DNA of 64,000 nucleotides from Heliorestis convoluta. Its GTDB lineage: Bacteria; Bacillota; Desulfitobacteriia; Heliobacteriales; Heliobacteriaceae. This document shows positions 52,641-61,637 of the stretch, piece after piece. The stretch is from the NCBI RefSeq assembly GCF_009649955.1, contig NZ_CP045875.1:310001-374000 (forward strand), read 5' to 3'. How positions within the stretch are numbered: position 1 is the first letter of the stretch; every line of letters begins with the position of its first letter. The notes beneath the pieces are model-generated. The model was not told the DNA's origin. It searched no databases and saw only the letters and a list, made by a program, of their open reading frames with translations. A program made the position numbers and the translations under genes.

Positions 52641-52647
52641 TTCGACA
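52641..52647 (-). promoter_or_regulatory. Candidate Spo0A box in the spo0A leader
   Basis: TGTCGAA on the minus strand, context TTTGTCGAAAA, 42 bases upstream of the spo0A start and downstream of the promoter. The position fits autoregulation. Confidence 0.55.
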
Positions 52648-52721
52648 AACGAAAAAAGATATCCTCCTAACTTCCCACAAAATCGTTCGTAAAAAAATGT
52701 GAATTTATGACATTTAGTACC

Positions 52722-52749
52722 ATTGTATGTATTTCCTGTTATTTGTCAA
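52722..52749 (-). promoter_or_regulatory. Promoter of spo0A
   Basis: Minus strand TTGACA, 16 bases, TACAAT: perfect -35 and near-perfect -10, with a spacer one base short of ideal. An AGGAAAT word in the spacer could be part of an overlapping sigma-H promoter. Confidence 0.6.
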
Positions 52750-54146
52750 AGATTGAAAGAAGGACTCTGCTTTGATGGCAAAGTCCCTACTTGCTTTTGC
52801 TCCTTTTTCCACAGTCCTGCTTCTTCTAACATTTGCTCGACTAGGCATCCATATCCAGTACTGGGAGAATTTATGAAAACATGAGTGACCGCCCCCACGA
52901 TGTGTCCGTTCTGGATAATTGGACTTCCACTCATGCCCTGGATAATGCCTCCTGTTAGGTTGAGTAACCGCGGATCGGTAACGCGAATCACCAATCCTTT
53001 TCCATCCGAGCGATGAGGCATAATCCGATCAATATGAATCTGGAAGCGCTCTAAGCGGTCTCCATTGATTACGGTAATAATCTCAGCAGGTCCTTGCGTA
53101 ACCTGCGCTGACAAGGCGATAGGAATCGGCTCTGGGTAAAAAGGATTGGTCAGCTTGCCTTCTAAGTGCCCGAAAATTCCCACATAGGTATTACGTTGAA
53201 TATCTCCACTAAAAGAAGCGTCCTCTTCTTGGAAAAGACCTACCTTTTCTCCTGGTGAACCTTTTCTGCCGGGATGAATTGATTTGATAGTAGCTGGAAT
53301 AATCTTTCCATCTGCCACATCGATTCGCTTATTCGTATCGGCATCATTAATAACATGACCTAAAGCACCATAGGTTTGTGATTTTGGTTCAAGAAAGGTT
53401 AAAGTTCCTACACCAGAAGCGCGATCGCGGACAAATAGACCAATACGATATCGCTTTGTTTCGTCACATAGAATGGGCTCTATTTCTGTCTTATTCATTT
53501 TACCATTTCTTGACCATTCTATCTCTAATTTTCCTTTAGATTTTCCCATTTCGTCAATAATTCTTGCTAAATCAGCGTCACTTTTTACCGTTTTCTTGTC
53601 GACTCGATGAATAACATCGCCTACTTGAAGACCTGCTATTTTAGCAGGATAATGCTTCTCTCCTTTTTTATCGGCAATCGGTGCTTGTCCAACGACGATT
53701 ACCCCTTCGGAATGGAGCATCACACCAATCGAATGGCCGCCTGGAAGCAGCTCTAACGGTGGCATTACGTCTACAATAATGTTTTTCAATGGAATAAGCC
53801 CTAGTAGGCGTAAGGTAACACTGATTCGACCTGGTTCATCGGTTGCAGTGTCCGTTGTAACGACTGTAGAGGCACCTTCTTGGCCATCTTGGTGACTATA
53901 GTCCACAAGATCGTCTCCACCCGATAAAGCTTGTAGTGCCGGCATATCGATTCGATTCATCTCTAGTGTTACATGGCGCATCATAGAGGGAGGAAACATA
54001 CGGTCAAAAGGAATCTCTTCGCCCACAGTCGTGCGTAATTTTGATGGAGCAGACCAAATGCTCTGCGCTTCTTTTGTCATACTACCCGTCAAAATCAAAA
54101 GGGCCAGAAGAATGCCTGTTAGCTGTTTTATCCTCTCTTTCGCCAT
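52746..54146 (-). CDS. spoIVB: SpoIVB serine peptidase
   Basis: A 466-residue protein with an N-terminal signal/anchor segment (LTGILLALLILTGSM), a PDZ domain (about 165-230, VGDVIHRVDKKTV), and an S55 peptidase domain with the nucleophile in QGMSGSPIIQNG near 420. Secreted by the forespore, it cleaves SpoIVFA to activate sigma-K processing. Start ATG 54146 has AGGAGG five bases upstream; the reading frame continues upstream without a site. spoIVB-spo0A order is conserved in spore formers. Confidence 0.93.
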   Translation of the reverse strand: MAKERIKQLTGILLALLILTGSMTKEAQSIWSAPSKLRTTVGEEIPFDRMFPPSMMRHVTLEMNRIDMPALQALSGGDDLVDYSHQDGQEGASTVVTTDTATDEPGRISVTLRLLGLIPLKNIIVDVMPPLELLPGGHSIGVMLHSEGVIVVGQAPIADKKGEKHYPAKIAGLQVGDVIHRVDKKTVKSDADLARIIDEMGKSKGKLEIEWSRNGKMNKTEIEPILCDETKRYRIGLFVRDRASGVGTLTFLEPKSQTYGALGHVINDADTNKRIDVADGKIIPATIKSIHPGRKGSPGEKVGLFQEEDASFSGDIQRNTYVGIFGHLEGKLTNPFYPEPIPIALSAQVTQGPAEIITVINGDRLERFQIHIDRIMPHRSDGKGLVIRVTDPRLLNLTGGIIQGMSGSPIIQNGHIVGAVTHVFINSPSTGYGCLVEQMLEEAGLWKKEQKQVGTLPSKQSPSFNL

Positions 54147-54197
54147 TACCGCCTCCTCTTTCCTCGGTGAGCCAATAGATTTGAAAAGCTTTTTGTT

Positions 54198-54233
54198 GGC
54201 GCTGTCCTTACTGTCTCCTTGTAAGGCCGCACC
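54198..54233 (-). other. Small folded element in the spoIVB leader
   Basis: On the minus strand GGTGC pairs with GCGCC and, inside it, CCTTAC with GTAAGG around a loop containing AAGGAGAC. It lies about 50 bases upstream of the start. No known riboswitch core is recognised; the loop AAGGAG resembles a ribosome site. Confidence 0.35.
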
Positions 54234-54304
54234 TATCCTGTCAAAACCGTGGTTACAGCGCAATGCGCTGGAAGTAGAGGTTGTTTCACGGCTTAAAAAA
54301 CAAT

Positions 54305-54350
54305 GAACCCCTTTCCTGATCATCCTCAATCAGGAAAGGGGTTCAAAAAT
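54305..54350 (-). terminator. Terminator of recN
   Basis: Perfect 15-bp stem GAACCCCTTTCCTGA/TCAGGAAAGGGGTTC, loop of about ten bases, followed on minus by ATTGTTTTTT. It lies directly after the recN stop. Confidence 0.88.
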
Positions 54351-54356
54351 ATGAAT

Positions 54357-56060
54357 TTACGATATCTTCGAAAGAGCGCGCCTGGATTTTTGATACATCT
54401 CTTTGGCATGCTCGACAGTGGCTTCACTGGCCTCATCGCCGCCTAACATCCGTGCTAGTTCGCTGATTCGTTCTTCTTCTTGTAATGGTCGAATCTGAGT
54501 TACTGTCCGCTCTTCGTTAATTTCTTTACGGATTAGGAAGTGATTGTCAGCATAGGCAGCCATTTGCGGTGCATGGGTTACACAGATCACTTGCACATGT
54601 TCTGCCACTTGTGCCATTTTCTGTGCCACTGCTTGTAAGGCTTGTCCACCAATGCCAGCATCGATTTCATCAAAAATAAGTGCAGGAATGCCTTCAACAC
54701 GGGCCAATAGAGTCTTAAAAGCGAGCAGAATTCTACCTAGTTCACCACCGGAAGCGATGCGCGCCAAAGCTTTTGCAGGCTCACCCACATTCGGAGCAAA
54801 AAGAAACTCAATCTCTTCCAAGCCCTGTGCTGCTGGCTCTTGCCTTTGGCGAAATTGAACTTCTAACCGTGCTCTGGCCATACCGAGAAAAGCAAGTTCC
54901 TTCTGTAAAGCTTCTTCCAATTCTTTGGCCTTTTGGCGACGTTTTTCGGTTAAGATTCTCGCTGACTCCAAATATTTATCAAGCCACTGTTGTCGCTCTT
55001 TTTCCAGAACCGTAATTTTTTCATCACAACTTTCCAATTCTAGCAGTTCTGCAGCGATGCTGTCATGGTACTCTAAAATATCTTCAATTCGATTGCCGTA
55101 TTTATGTTTCAGCCGATCGATACGAATCAGTCGCTCCTGCACCTCATCGAGACGACCTGGTTGATATTCTAGGTCTTCCCGATAATCGCGCAATCGCTCG
55201 GTCACATCTTCTACTTGATAATATGTTTCTTCTAGAACTTTACTAAGATCACCTAAGGTGCTATCAAAAGGGGCTGCCTCATCTAAAGCCTGGCGTGCTT
55301 TGGCAAGCATTTCTAAGGCACCTTGGCCTTTATCACCATAAAGAGCCTCATAAGCCTCATTGCTGTGCGCCATAAGTTTTTCCATATTCTGTAGCTTTTT
55401 GCGCTCTACTTCTAATTCTTCATCTTCACCGCATTGCAACTGGGCATCCTTAATTTCTTTGCTTTGAAAGGCAAGCATATCAAGGCGCTGCATTCGATCT
55501 CTCTCGCTTTTTTGTAACTTGACAAGATCTTGTTCAATTTTTTGAAGCTTCTTGTAGCAGGCTGCTACTTTTTCCAAAATTTCCTCGCCCTCTTGCCCAA
55601 CGAGGCGATCGAGCAGTTGTCCATGCTTTCGAGGATTCATTAAAGACTGTTGTTCATGTTGACCTTGTAAGTCAATCAAGCGACCGCCTACTTCACGAAA
55701 CAACGACAACGTCACAGTACGCCCATTGACTCGACAAGTATTTTTACCACTTCGAGCAATCTCTCTTGACAACAACAGTGTTCCGTCTTCCTCAACTTCT
55801 ATCCCAAGCTCTAGTAATTCAGCATAAAGCTTGCTTTGATTTTCAAGATCAAGAACAAAAAAACCTTCAATCCGCGCTTTATTGGCACCGCTACGTAACG
55901 CTTCCAGGGTCGAGCGACCCCCAATGAGCAAACTGACTGCATCAATGACCAAGGACTTGCCAGCACCGGTCTCGCCTGTTAGCAAGTTCAAGCCAGGCGA
56001 TAGTTCAAGCTCCACCTCTTCAATCAACGCAAAATTCTCTACCCTAAGTCTCTCCAGCAT
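54357..56060 (-). CDS. recN: DNA repair protein RecN
   Basis: A 567-residue SMC-like ATPase for double-strand break repair. Walker A GETGAGKS near 30-37, long coiled-coil arms about 155-370, and the C-terminal signature/Walker B region SGGELGRILLAFKTLL...PALIFDEIDAGIGG near 440-475. AACGGAGG precedes the start. Follows argR with 37 bases between, in the classical order argR-recN-spoIVB-spo0A. Confidence 0.96.
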   Translation of the reverse strand: MLERLRVENFALIEEVELELSPGLNLLTGETGAGKSLVIDAVSLLIGGRSTLEALRSGANKARIEGFFVLDLENQSKLYAELLELGIEVEEDGTLLLSREIARSGKNTCRVNGRTVTLSLFREVGGRLIDLQGQHEQQSLMNPRKHGQLLDRLVGQEGEEILEKVAACYKKLQKIEQDLVKLQKSERDRMQRLDMLAFQSKEIKDAQLQCGEDEELEVERKKLQNMEKLMAHSNEAYEALYGDKGQGALEMLAKARQALDEAAPFDSTLGDLSKVLEETYYQVEDVTERLRDYREDLEYQPGRLDEVQERLIRIDRLKHKYGNRIEDILEYHDSIAAELLELESCDEKITVLEKERQQWLDKYLESARILTEKRRQKAKELEEALQKELAFLGMARARLEVQFRQRQEPAAQGLEEIEFLFAPNVGEPAKALARIASGGELGRILLAFKTLLARVEGIPALIFDEIDAGIGGQALQAVAQKMAQVAEHVQVICVTHAPQMAAYADNHFLIRKEINEERTVTQIRPLQEEERISELARMLGGDEASEATVEHAKEMYQKSRRALSKIS

Positions 56061-56097
56061 AGTGCCTCCGTTATCTCCTTTACAGTCCTTCCGTCAT

Positions 56098-56565
56098 TTA
56101 GTCGTCATCTATCCATTGACCGATTCTTTCTACAACCTCTTCTACCGCTTCAGGCGGTTTGACGACGAGCAAAATGGTATCATCACCAGCAACCGTTCCT
56201 ATCACTTCCGGCCAAGGATTGCTATCAAAAATGGCCGCGACAGCATGGGCATGACCGGGTAAAGTTCGAACAACAATGATGTTGAGACTGTAGTCAATTT
56301 GTGTAATCGTATCGCGTAACATGCGGAATAAAAGATCCGATGGCGAGGGTTGATGTCCCGACTCTGCCGGCGGTGCATAACGAGATTCGTCTTTGCTTAC
56401 AGGTACTTTGATCAAGCCCAGTTCTTTGATATCTCGAGAGACTGTAGCTTGCGTCACCTCCATCCCCCTATCACGCAAATGCTGCGCCAGTTCATCTTGG
56501 GTGCGAATTGATTCCGTCTGAATAATATGCAAAATCGTTCTATGTCGTTTGCTTTTCAAGGTCAT
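56098..56565 (-). CDS. argR: Arginine repressor
   Basis: A 155-residue regulator. Winged helix at 1-70 with EVTQATVSRDIKELGLIK; a C-terminal hexamerisation/arginine-binding domain contains GTVAGDDTILLV. It represses arginine biosynthesis and activates catabolism when bound to arginine. Start is ATG 56565, eight bases after AAAGGA. It overlaps the methyltransferase stop. Confidence 0.94.
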   Translation of the reverse strand: MTLKSKRHRTILHIIQTESIRTQDELAQHLRDRGMEVTQATVSRDIKELGLIKVPVSKDESRYAPPAESGHQPSPSDLLFRMLRDTITQIDYSLNIIVVRTLPGHAHAVAAIFDSNPWPEVIGTVAGDDTILLVVKPPEAVEEVVERIGQWIDDD

Positions 56566-57239
56566 TCGCACCGTCCTTTGACTTTCTTTTTCTCAGCCAG
56601 CAAGACATAGGGGGGATGACCTCGACGATTGGGAAAGGTGATGGATAAAGTATCCCACTGTTCTGGCGGCAATTGGGCCCACCAATGATCGACTGCTTTC
56701 GCTTCTTCTTCTGCACCATCATGACCGACGTAGACAACAACAATCAAACGCCCTTCCGGCGCCAATCCTTTGGCACTTCCATCAAGAGCGGCAATGGTAG
56801 AAGTCGCTTGAGTCGTCACAGTACGTTCGCCCCCTGGCAAATAGCCAAGGTTAAAAATCGCTGCTTTCAGAGGTGGTAAAGTTTCTGTTCCTCTTTCTAA
56901 AAGCTTTCCCAGTTGACCATGATCTGTTCGGAACAGAAAGATGCCTTCTCGATCCAGCGAAAACGCAGAGCCTTGATTCAACAAGCTTTCCATTTCTTTT
57001 TCCTCAAAAGTATAGGTTTTAGAATGATAGCCACTTTTTTGCAATCGCTCTGCTGTTTTATATATTGCTTGTTCTTGAATATCGAAAGACCAGATGCATC
57101 CACCTGGCATAACTCGTTGTGCCAGAAATAGACTATCATGACCATTGCCTGCCGTCCCGTCAATCACAAAGTCGCCAGGTTGTAATTTTTCTTGTAACAA
57201 TTTCTGTGACCACATTACAGCTGATGTTAAGGACGTCAT
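56562..57239 (-). CDS. mnmM: tRNA 5-(aminomethyl)-2-thiouridine-type methyltransferase (MnmM/YtqB-like)
   Basis: A 225-residue class I SAM-dependent methyltransferase. SAM motif DFVIDGTAGNGHDSLFLA near 23-40, and the YtqB-specific segments AIFNLGYLPGG near 131 and NRRGHPPYVLLAEKK at the C-terminus. YtqB (MnmM) methylates the wobble uridine of certain tRNAs. Previously called rRNA methylase. Overlaps nadK and argR by one to four bases, so all are co-translated. Confidence 0.85.
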   Translation of the reverse strand: MTSLTSAVMWSQKLLQEKLQPGDFVIDGTAGNGHDSLFLAQRVMPGGCIWSFDIQEQAIYKTAERLQKSGYHSKTYTFEEKEMESLLNQGSAFSLDREGIFLFRTDHGQLGKLLERGTETLPPLKAAIFNLGYLPGGERTVTTQATSTIAALDGSAKGLAPEGRLIVVVYVGHDGAEEEAKAVDHWWAQLPPEQWDTLSITFPNRRGHPPYVLLAEKKKVKGRCE

Positions 57240-58093
57240 TACGCTCTCCCCTGTTGCATCTTCTCATGGAGAATATGGAAAAAACTACGATTTTTGATCT
57301 TTAGCAATCGACAACTTACGGAAGCTTTTCGAATTAAAACGCTTTCACCCCATCGTAAAGGGCGCCCCGGTTGACCATCAACAGTGACGAGTCCATCGAC
57401 ATAGGGTGAACGAACGGTGATGCGAATTACTTTCTCTTTTGATATTACGAGAGGTCTTGCATCTAGACTATGAGGACAAATGGGTGTCATAATCAAGGCC
57501 TGTAAATCAGGTGACAGTATAGGGCCACCGGCTGACATAGAGTAGGCTGTTGAACCTGTTGGCGAAGCTACGATCAATCCATCGGCCGAATAACTCGCAA
57601 CCACTTCATCATCAATAGAAGCATCCATTCGTAACATTCTAGGATTGGCACCTTTGGTAACAACCATATCATTGAGGGCGTAGAAGATGGGACTGGCCCC
57701 TTCTTCATTAAGAATATAAGCTTCTAGCATCATGCGCTCCTCAATGGAATAATCACCTTCTATAATTTTCTCTAAAGCGAAAAAAAGATCTGCTTCTTCA
57801 ATTTCTGTTAAAAAACCAAGCCGTCCTAGGTTCACACCCAACAAAGGCACTTTAAATGGTGCTACCAATCGCGCTGTATTTAAGAGGGTACCGTCACCGC
57901 CTAAAACGATTACATAGTCAAGCTTTTGCAGATTCGCAGACAATTCTTTCGACGTTGACTTGACCAGTTCCGTTACATTGGTCAAAGGAATCCCCATAGA
58001 AATACCTCGAGCAGAAAGCCATTGGGCCATTTTTCGAGCCACTTCATGAGCTTGTGGTTTTTCTTCGTTTAAAATCACGCCAATGGCTGTCAA
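57239..58093 (-). CDS. nadK: NAD kinase
   Basis: A 284-residue ATP-NAD kinase. Motifs: VLGGDGTLLNTAR near 57-69, NLGRLGFLTEI near 83, and SPTGSTAYSMSAGGPI near 175 followed by CPHSLDARPLV. It makes NADP from NAD. Start is TTG 58093 (MTAIGVILNEEKPQA), six bases after GGAGGAG; the upstream GTG at 58108 lies inside the ribosome site. Confidence 0.94.
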   Translation of the reverse strand: MTAIGVILNEEKPQAHEVARKMAQWLSARGISMGIPLTNVTELVKSTSKELSANLQKLDYVIVLGGDGTLLNTARLVAPFKVPLLGVNLGRLGFLTEIEEADLFFALEKIIEGDYSIEERMMLEAYILNEEGASPIFYALNDMVVTKGANPRMLRMDASIDDEVVASYSADGLIVASPTGSTAYSMSAGGPILSPDLQALIMTPICPHSLDARPLVISKEKVIRITVRSPYVDGLVTVDGQPGRPLRWGESVLIRKASVSCRLLKIKNRSFFHILHEKMQQGRA

Positions 58094-58129
58094 ATACCTC
58101 TCCTCCACATCCGAATTAACAGTCTTCTT

Positions 58130-58594
58130 CTATCTCATAAACTCAATACGATGAATTTCTTTTTCTGACATATCGACAAGTAGTAGTCCGTCGACTGAAT
58201 AGGCAAAGTAATATTCTAATAGCTGCCGCCGCGTATCGACAAAAGTAGGGCGCGGCGCTACATTTCCCGTTTTTACTTCCGCAATATATCGTTTTCCGTG
58301 CCGCGTTACCAGATAGTCAGCTCGCACTTGAATTGTTGTCCCTTGTCCATTCACACGCATGTTCACTTTCCCAAGAGGCTGACTCTCTATAACAGTATAC
58401 CCTTTTGATGAAAGCACCTTAATAGCTTTGCTCTCTCCTTTTTTTCCTCTTCGCTGTCTCATCTGGATCAGCCAACGTTGATAGAAGCTACGAAGCTTGG
58501 AAAAAAGAAATGCACCTAGAGCCATAGCCAGGAAAAGCAAAAAAAGCAGCCTGAACCAATCGAAAGATCCTTCCGCCTGAAGTAGGTCGGGCAA
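58130..58594 (-). CDS. Membrane-anchored PD-(D/E)xK nuclease-like protein
   Basis: A 154-residue protein: one N-terminal membrane segment (LLFLLFLAMALGAFLF, about 16-31), a basic stretch (RQRRGKKGE), then a small domain with DYLVTRHGKRYIAEVKTG near 93-110. This is the Asp...Glu-x-Lys pattern of the PD-(D/E)xK/NERD-like nuclease fold. The active-site residues are present, so it could be an enzyme, but no substrate is known. Start TTG 58594 with AAGGAG eight bases upstream. It lies between tlyA and nadK. Confidence 0.6.
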   Translation of the reverse strand: MPDLLQAEGSFDWFRLLFLLFLAMALGAFLFSKLRSFYQRWLIQMRQRRGKKGESKAIKVLSSKGYTVIESQPLGKVNMRVNGQGTTIQVRADYLVTRHGKRYIAEVKTGNVAPRPTFVDTRRQLLEYYFAYSVDGLLLVDMSEKEIHRIEFMR

Positions 58595-58674
58595 GCTCTA
58601 CACTCCTTGTATTTCATCAGGACCTTATTTTGCTTTTTATCTTCTACGCTCTTCCAATCTTGTCCTGCCCATAG

Positions 58675-58728
58675 GAAAAAAAAAGGTCGAACAACCTTCC
58701 TATTCAAGGAATCTTGTTCAACCTTTTT
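58675..58728 (-). terminator. Terminator of tlyA
   Basis: Arms AAAAAGGTTGAACAA and TTGTTCGACCTTTTT (one G-U) with a structured loop, minus-strand T-run of nine. It lies a few bases after the tlyA stop. Confidence 0.85.
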
Positions 58729-58732
58729 GCTT

Positions 58733-59635
58733 TTACGACGTTAATCGATTATGGGCTCTGTCTACAAGCTCGGCAATCGCTTCTCCATCGATCACGTAGA
58801 GGTTTCTATTGCTATCGTCCCTATCGTTTGACTGTTCCTGCTCCGTGCTTTGCTGGGTTTGCTCCTGCTGACCTTCTGGATAGGTCTGCTGTAGATTTTT
58901 TTTCTGTAACCAGAGCAGATATTCAATATTGCCTTCTGGTCCTGTAATGGGAGAGTGATCCAAGCCAAGGACCTTCCAGTCATGATCAAGTGACCATTGT
59001 ACTAGCCCTTCAATTACTTCACGATGGACTTTACGCTCGCGAACAACACCTTTTTTGCCTACCTTATCTTTACCTGCTTCAAATTGAGGCTTGATTAAAG
59101 CAATGACATAACCTGGTGGTTCAAGCAATTCTTTCACGGCTGGCAATACTTTTTCTAAAGAGATAAAAGCAACATCAATCGTAGCAATCTGGGCTTTTTC
59201 ACCCAATTGCTCTGCTGTTACGTAACGAATATTAGTTCGTTCTAAAGAGCGAACTCGTTCATCTTGCCGTAGAGACCAGGCCAATTGCCCATAACCAACA
59301 TCAACAGCAATGACTCGACTGGCACCATTTTGAAGGGCTACATCGGTAAAGCCGCCTGTCGATGCACCTACGTCTAAAACAGTATAACCCTGCAAAGAGA
59401 GTTCAAAAGCTTCTACAGCACGAGCCAACTTAAAGCCACCTCGACTCACATAAGGACAGGCATTCGATTCTACCGAAACTTCTGCATCTTCGGGAATCTG
59501 GGTGCCTGCCTTGTCGATACGCTGTCCATTGACGCGTACAAGTCCAGCAAGAATCGTAGCTCTCGCTTTTTCACGACTCTCAGCAAGACCTTTTTCTACC
59601 AGTAAGAGATCCAGTCGTTCTTTCTTAATAGCCAT
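58733..59635 (-). CDS. tlyA: TlyA family RNA methyltransferase
   Basis: A 300-residue protein. N-terminal S4 RNA-binding domain (RLDLLLVEKGLAESREKARA..., about 5-60), then an FtsJ-like Rossmann domain with VLDVGASTGGFTDVALQNGAS near 88 and KPQFEAGK. TlyA proteins make 2'-O-methyl groups on rRNA. An extra Gln/Glu/Ser-rich stretch (about 245-280) precedes the final helix. Start ATG 59635, beginning eight bases beyond the dxs stop. Adjacent to dxs as in many Firmicutes. Confidence 0.9.
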   Translation of the reverse strand: MAIKKERLDLLLVEKGLAESREKARATILAGLVRVNGQRIDKAGTQIPEDAEVSVESNACPYVSRGGFKLARAVEAFELSLQGYTVLDVGASTGGFTDVALQNGASRVIAVDVGYGQLAWSLRQDERVRSLERTNIRYVTAEQLGEKAQIATIDVAFISLEKVLPAVKELLEPPGYVIALIKPQFEAGKDKVGKKGVVRERKVHREVIEGLVQWSLDHDWKVLGLDHSPITGPEGNIEYLLWLQKKNLQQTYPEGQQEQTQQSTEQEQSNDRDDSNRNLYVIDGEAIAELVDRAHNRLTS

Positions 59636-59642
59636 CGTTGAT

Positions 59643-61595
59643 TTATTTCTCTCCACGGAAGGCAACTTTTACATTCCCCATAAAAGGAGCTAGCTTCAGA
59701 TTGCCTCGTTTAGTTAATGCTTTCTTAATACCGACAAAATCAGCAGCCACGGACGCAATGTTATCAGCAGTTAGCCCATAATCTTTTAACAAAATAGGCG
59801 ATGCACCATGCTGTATAAATTCATCAGGAATCCCAATGCGACGAACTTGACAATCTACAGCTTCCTCTTGAAGAAGCTCGATAACAGCACTGCCAAAGCC
59901 ACCTTCAAGAGCATTCTCTTCTACAGTTAGGACTTTCCCAAGAGCTTGCGCTTTTTCAACAATCAAATCCTTGTCCAAAGGTTTGACATAACGAGCGTTA
60001 ACAACAGTGGCTTCAATGCCCTGGCTCGCCAACTGCTTGGCTGCTTCCATAGCAGGATTCACCATTGAACCAATCGCCAGAAGAAGAAGGTCATCTCCTT
60101 CTCGCAGTACTTCACTTTGACCGATGGGGATCTCTTGTAGTACCTGATCAAGAGGTACACCCTGGCCTTTACCACGAGGATAGCGAATGGCTACAGGACC
60201 TTCTTGCTTATAAGCTGTATAAAGCATATGTTGCAGTTCGTTTTCATCTTTCGGTGCCATCAGGATTAATTCAGGAAGATGACGAAGGTAGGAAAGATCG
60301 TAAACACCATGATGGGTCTCACCATCTTCACCGACAATGCCAGCTCGATCGAGAGCTAGAATGACCGGTGCTTTCTGGAGACAAACTTCATGAAAAACCT
60401 GATCGTAAGCTCGTTGCAAGAAAGTAGAGTAAACGGCAACGACAGGTTTCAGCCCTTCTAAAGCAAGTGCAGAAGCCATACAAACGGCATGCTGTTCGGC
60501 AATACCAACATCATAAAAACGAGCCGGAAAAGCTTGGGCAAAAGGCGCTAAGCCAGTACCATCTGGCATCGCTGCTGTAATGGCCAGAACACGCTCATCT
60601 TGTCGAGCCAGTTGCATCATCGTATCGCTGAAGACTTGCGTATAGGTCTTCGGCCCTTCGCTTTTGTGTACTTTGCCTGTCTTGATATCAAAGGGACCAA
60701 CACCATGGAAAAGACCAGGATTTTGTTCTGCTGGCTCGTAGCCACAACCTTTTTTGGTTAAGACATGAACAAGTACGGGACCTTTAAGCTGTCGTGCATT
60801 ATCAAGAACAGCCCGTAACTCTGTTAGGTTATGTCCATCAATGGGCCCTAGATAAGAATAGCCCAGTTCTTCAAAAAGCACACCTGGAACCATTAAGTGC
60901 TTGAGGCCTTCCTTGACTTTTTCTAATATTTTGAAAACCTGCGGACCAATTGACGGAATCTTTTTGACAACGTCTTCCATCTCTTCCTTGTTGCGGAAAT
61001 AACGTGGATCGGTGCGCATTCTGGTAAGATAGGTAGAAAGGGCGCCCACATTATCAGCAATTGATTTTTTGTTGTCATTGAGTACAACAATAAGATCGGT
61101 ATTTTCATTGCCCGCATGGTTTAAAGCTTCCAAAGCAATACCACCCGTTAGGGCGCCATCACCTATGACAGCAACAATGGCGTTATCTTCACGCTTTAGA
61201 TCGCGGGCAAAAGCGAGGCCCAGCGCAGCGGAGATGGATGTGGAACTGTGTCCGGTGTTAAAAATATCGTGAGGACTTTCTGAACGTTTCGGAAAACCAG
61301 CCATCCCTTGGTAGGTTCGTAAGGTATGAAAATCTTCATACCTTCCCGTTAATAACTTGTGAACGTAAGATTGGTGTCCCACATCCCAGACGATTTTATC
61401 ATCTGGTGAGCGGAAAACAAGATGGAGTGCAAGAGTCAGCTCTACAATGCCCAGGTTAGGGGCTAGATGGCCACCGTTTGCGGCTGTCGTTTGAATCAGA
61501 ACCTCTCTGATCTCCTGACATAGCTGTTCCAATTCAGGTTCAGAGAGCTGCTTCATATCTTCTGGGTCTTTGATCTGGTTAAGAACTTGGACCAT
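59643..61595 (-). CDS. dxs: 1-deoxy-D-xylulose-5-phosphate synthase
   Basis: A 650-residue TPP enzyme condensing pyruvate and glyceraldehyde 3-phosphate, first step of the MEP isoprenoid pathway. Motifs: WDVGHQSYVHKLLTGR near 70-85, GDGALTGGIALEALN near 145-159 (TPP/Mg), DRAGIVGEDGETHHG near 423. Start ATG 61595, nine bases after AAGGTGA. It is upstream of tlyA and downstream of oapA in the ispA-OLE-oapA-dxs order known from other OLE-bearing bacteria. A C-terminal extension of about 25 residues is slightly longer than usual. Confidence 0.97.
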   Translation of the reverse strand: MVQVLNQIKDPEDMKQLSEPELEQLCQEIREVLIQTTAANGGHLAPNLGIVELTLALHLVFRSPDDKIVWDVGHQSYVHKLLTGRYEDFHTLRTYQGMAGFPKRSESPHDIFNTGHSSTSISAALGLAFARDLKREDNAIVAVIGDGALTGGIALEALNHAGNENTDLIVVLNDNKKSIADNVGALSTYLTRMRTDPRYFRNKEEMEDVVKKIPSIGPQVFKILEKVKEGLKHLMVPGVLFEELGYSYLGPIDGHNLTELRAVLDNARQLKGPVLVHVLTKKGCGYEPAEQNPGLFHGVGPFDIKTGKVHKSEGPKTYTQVFSDTMMQLARQDERVLAITAAMPDGTGLAPFAQAFPARFYDVGIAEQHAVCMASALALEGLKPVVAVYSTFLQRAYDQVFHEVCLQKAPVILALDRAGIVGEDGETHHGVYDLSYLRHLPELILMAPKDENELQHMLYTAYKQEGPVAIRYPRGKGQGVPLDQVLQEIPIGQSEVLREGDDLLLLAIGSMVNPAMEAAKQLASQGIEATVVNARYVKPLDKDLIVEKAQALGKVLTVEENALEGGFGSAVIELLQEEAVDCQVRRIGIPDEFIQHGASPILLKDYGLTADNIASVAADFVGIKKALTKRGNLKLAPFMGNVKVAFRGEK

Positions 61596-61637
61596 AGGCG
61601 TAGGTCACCTTCTCTCTGCTAGCATTCATAGTATGTT

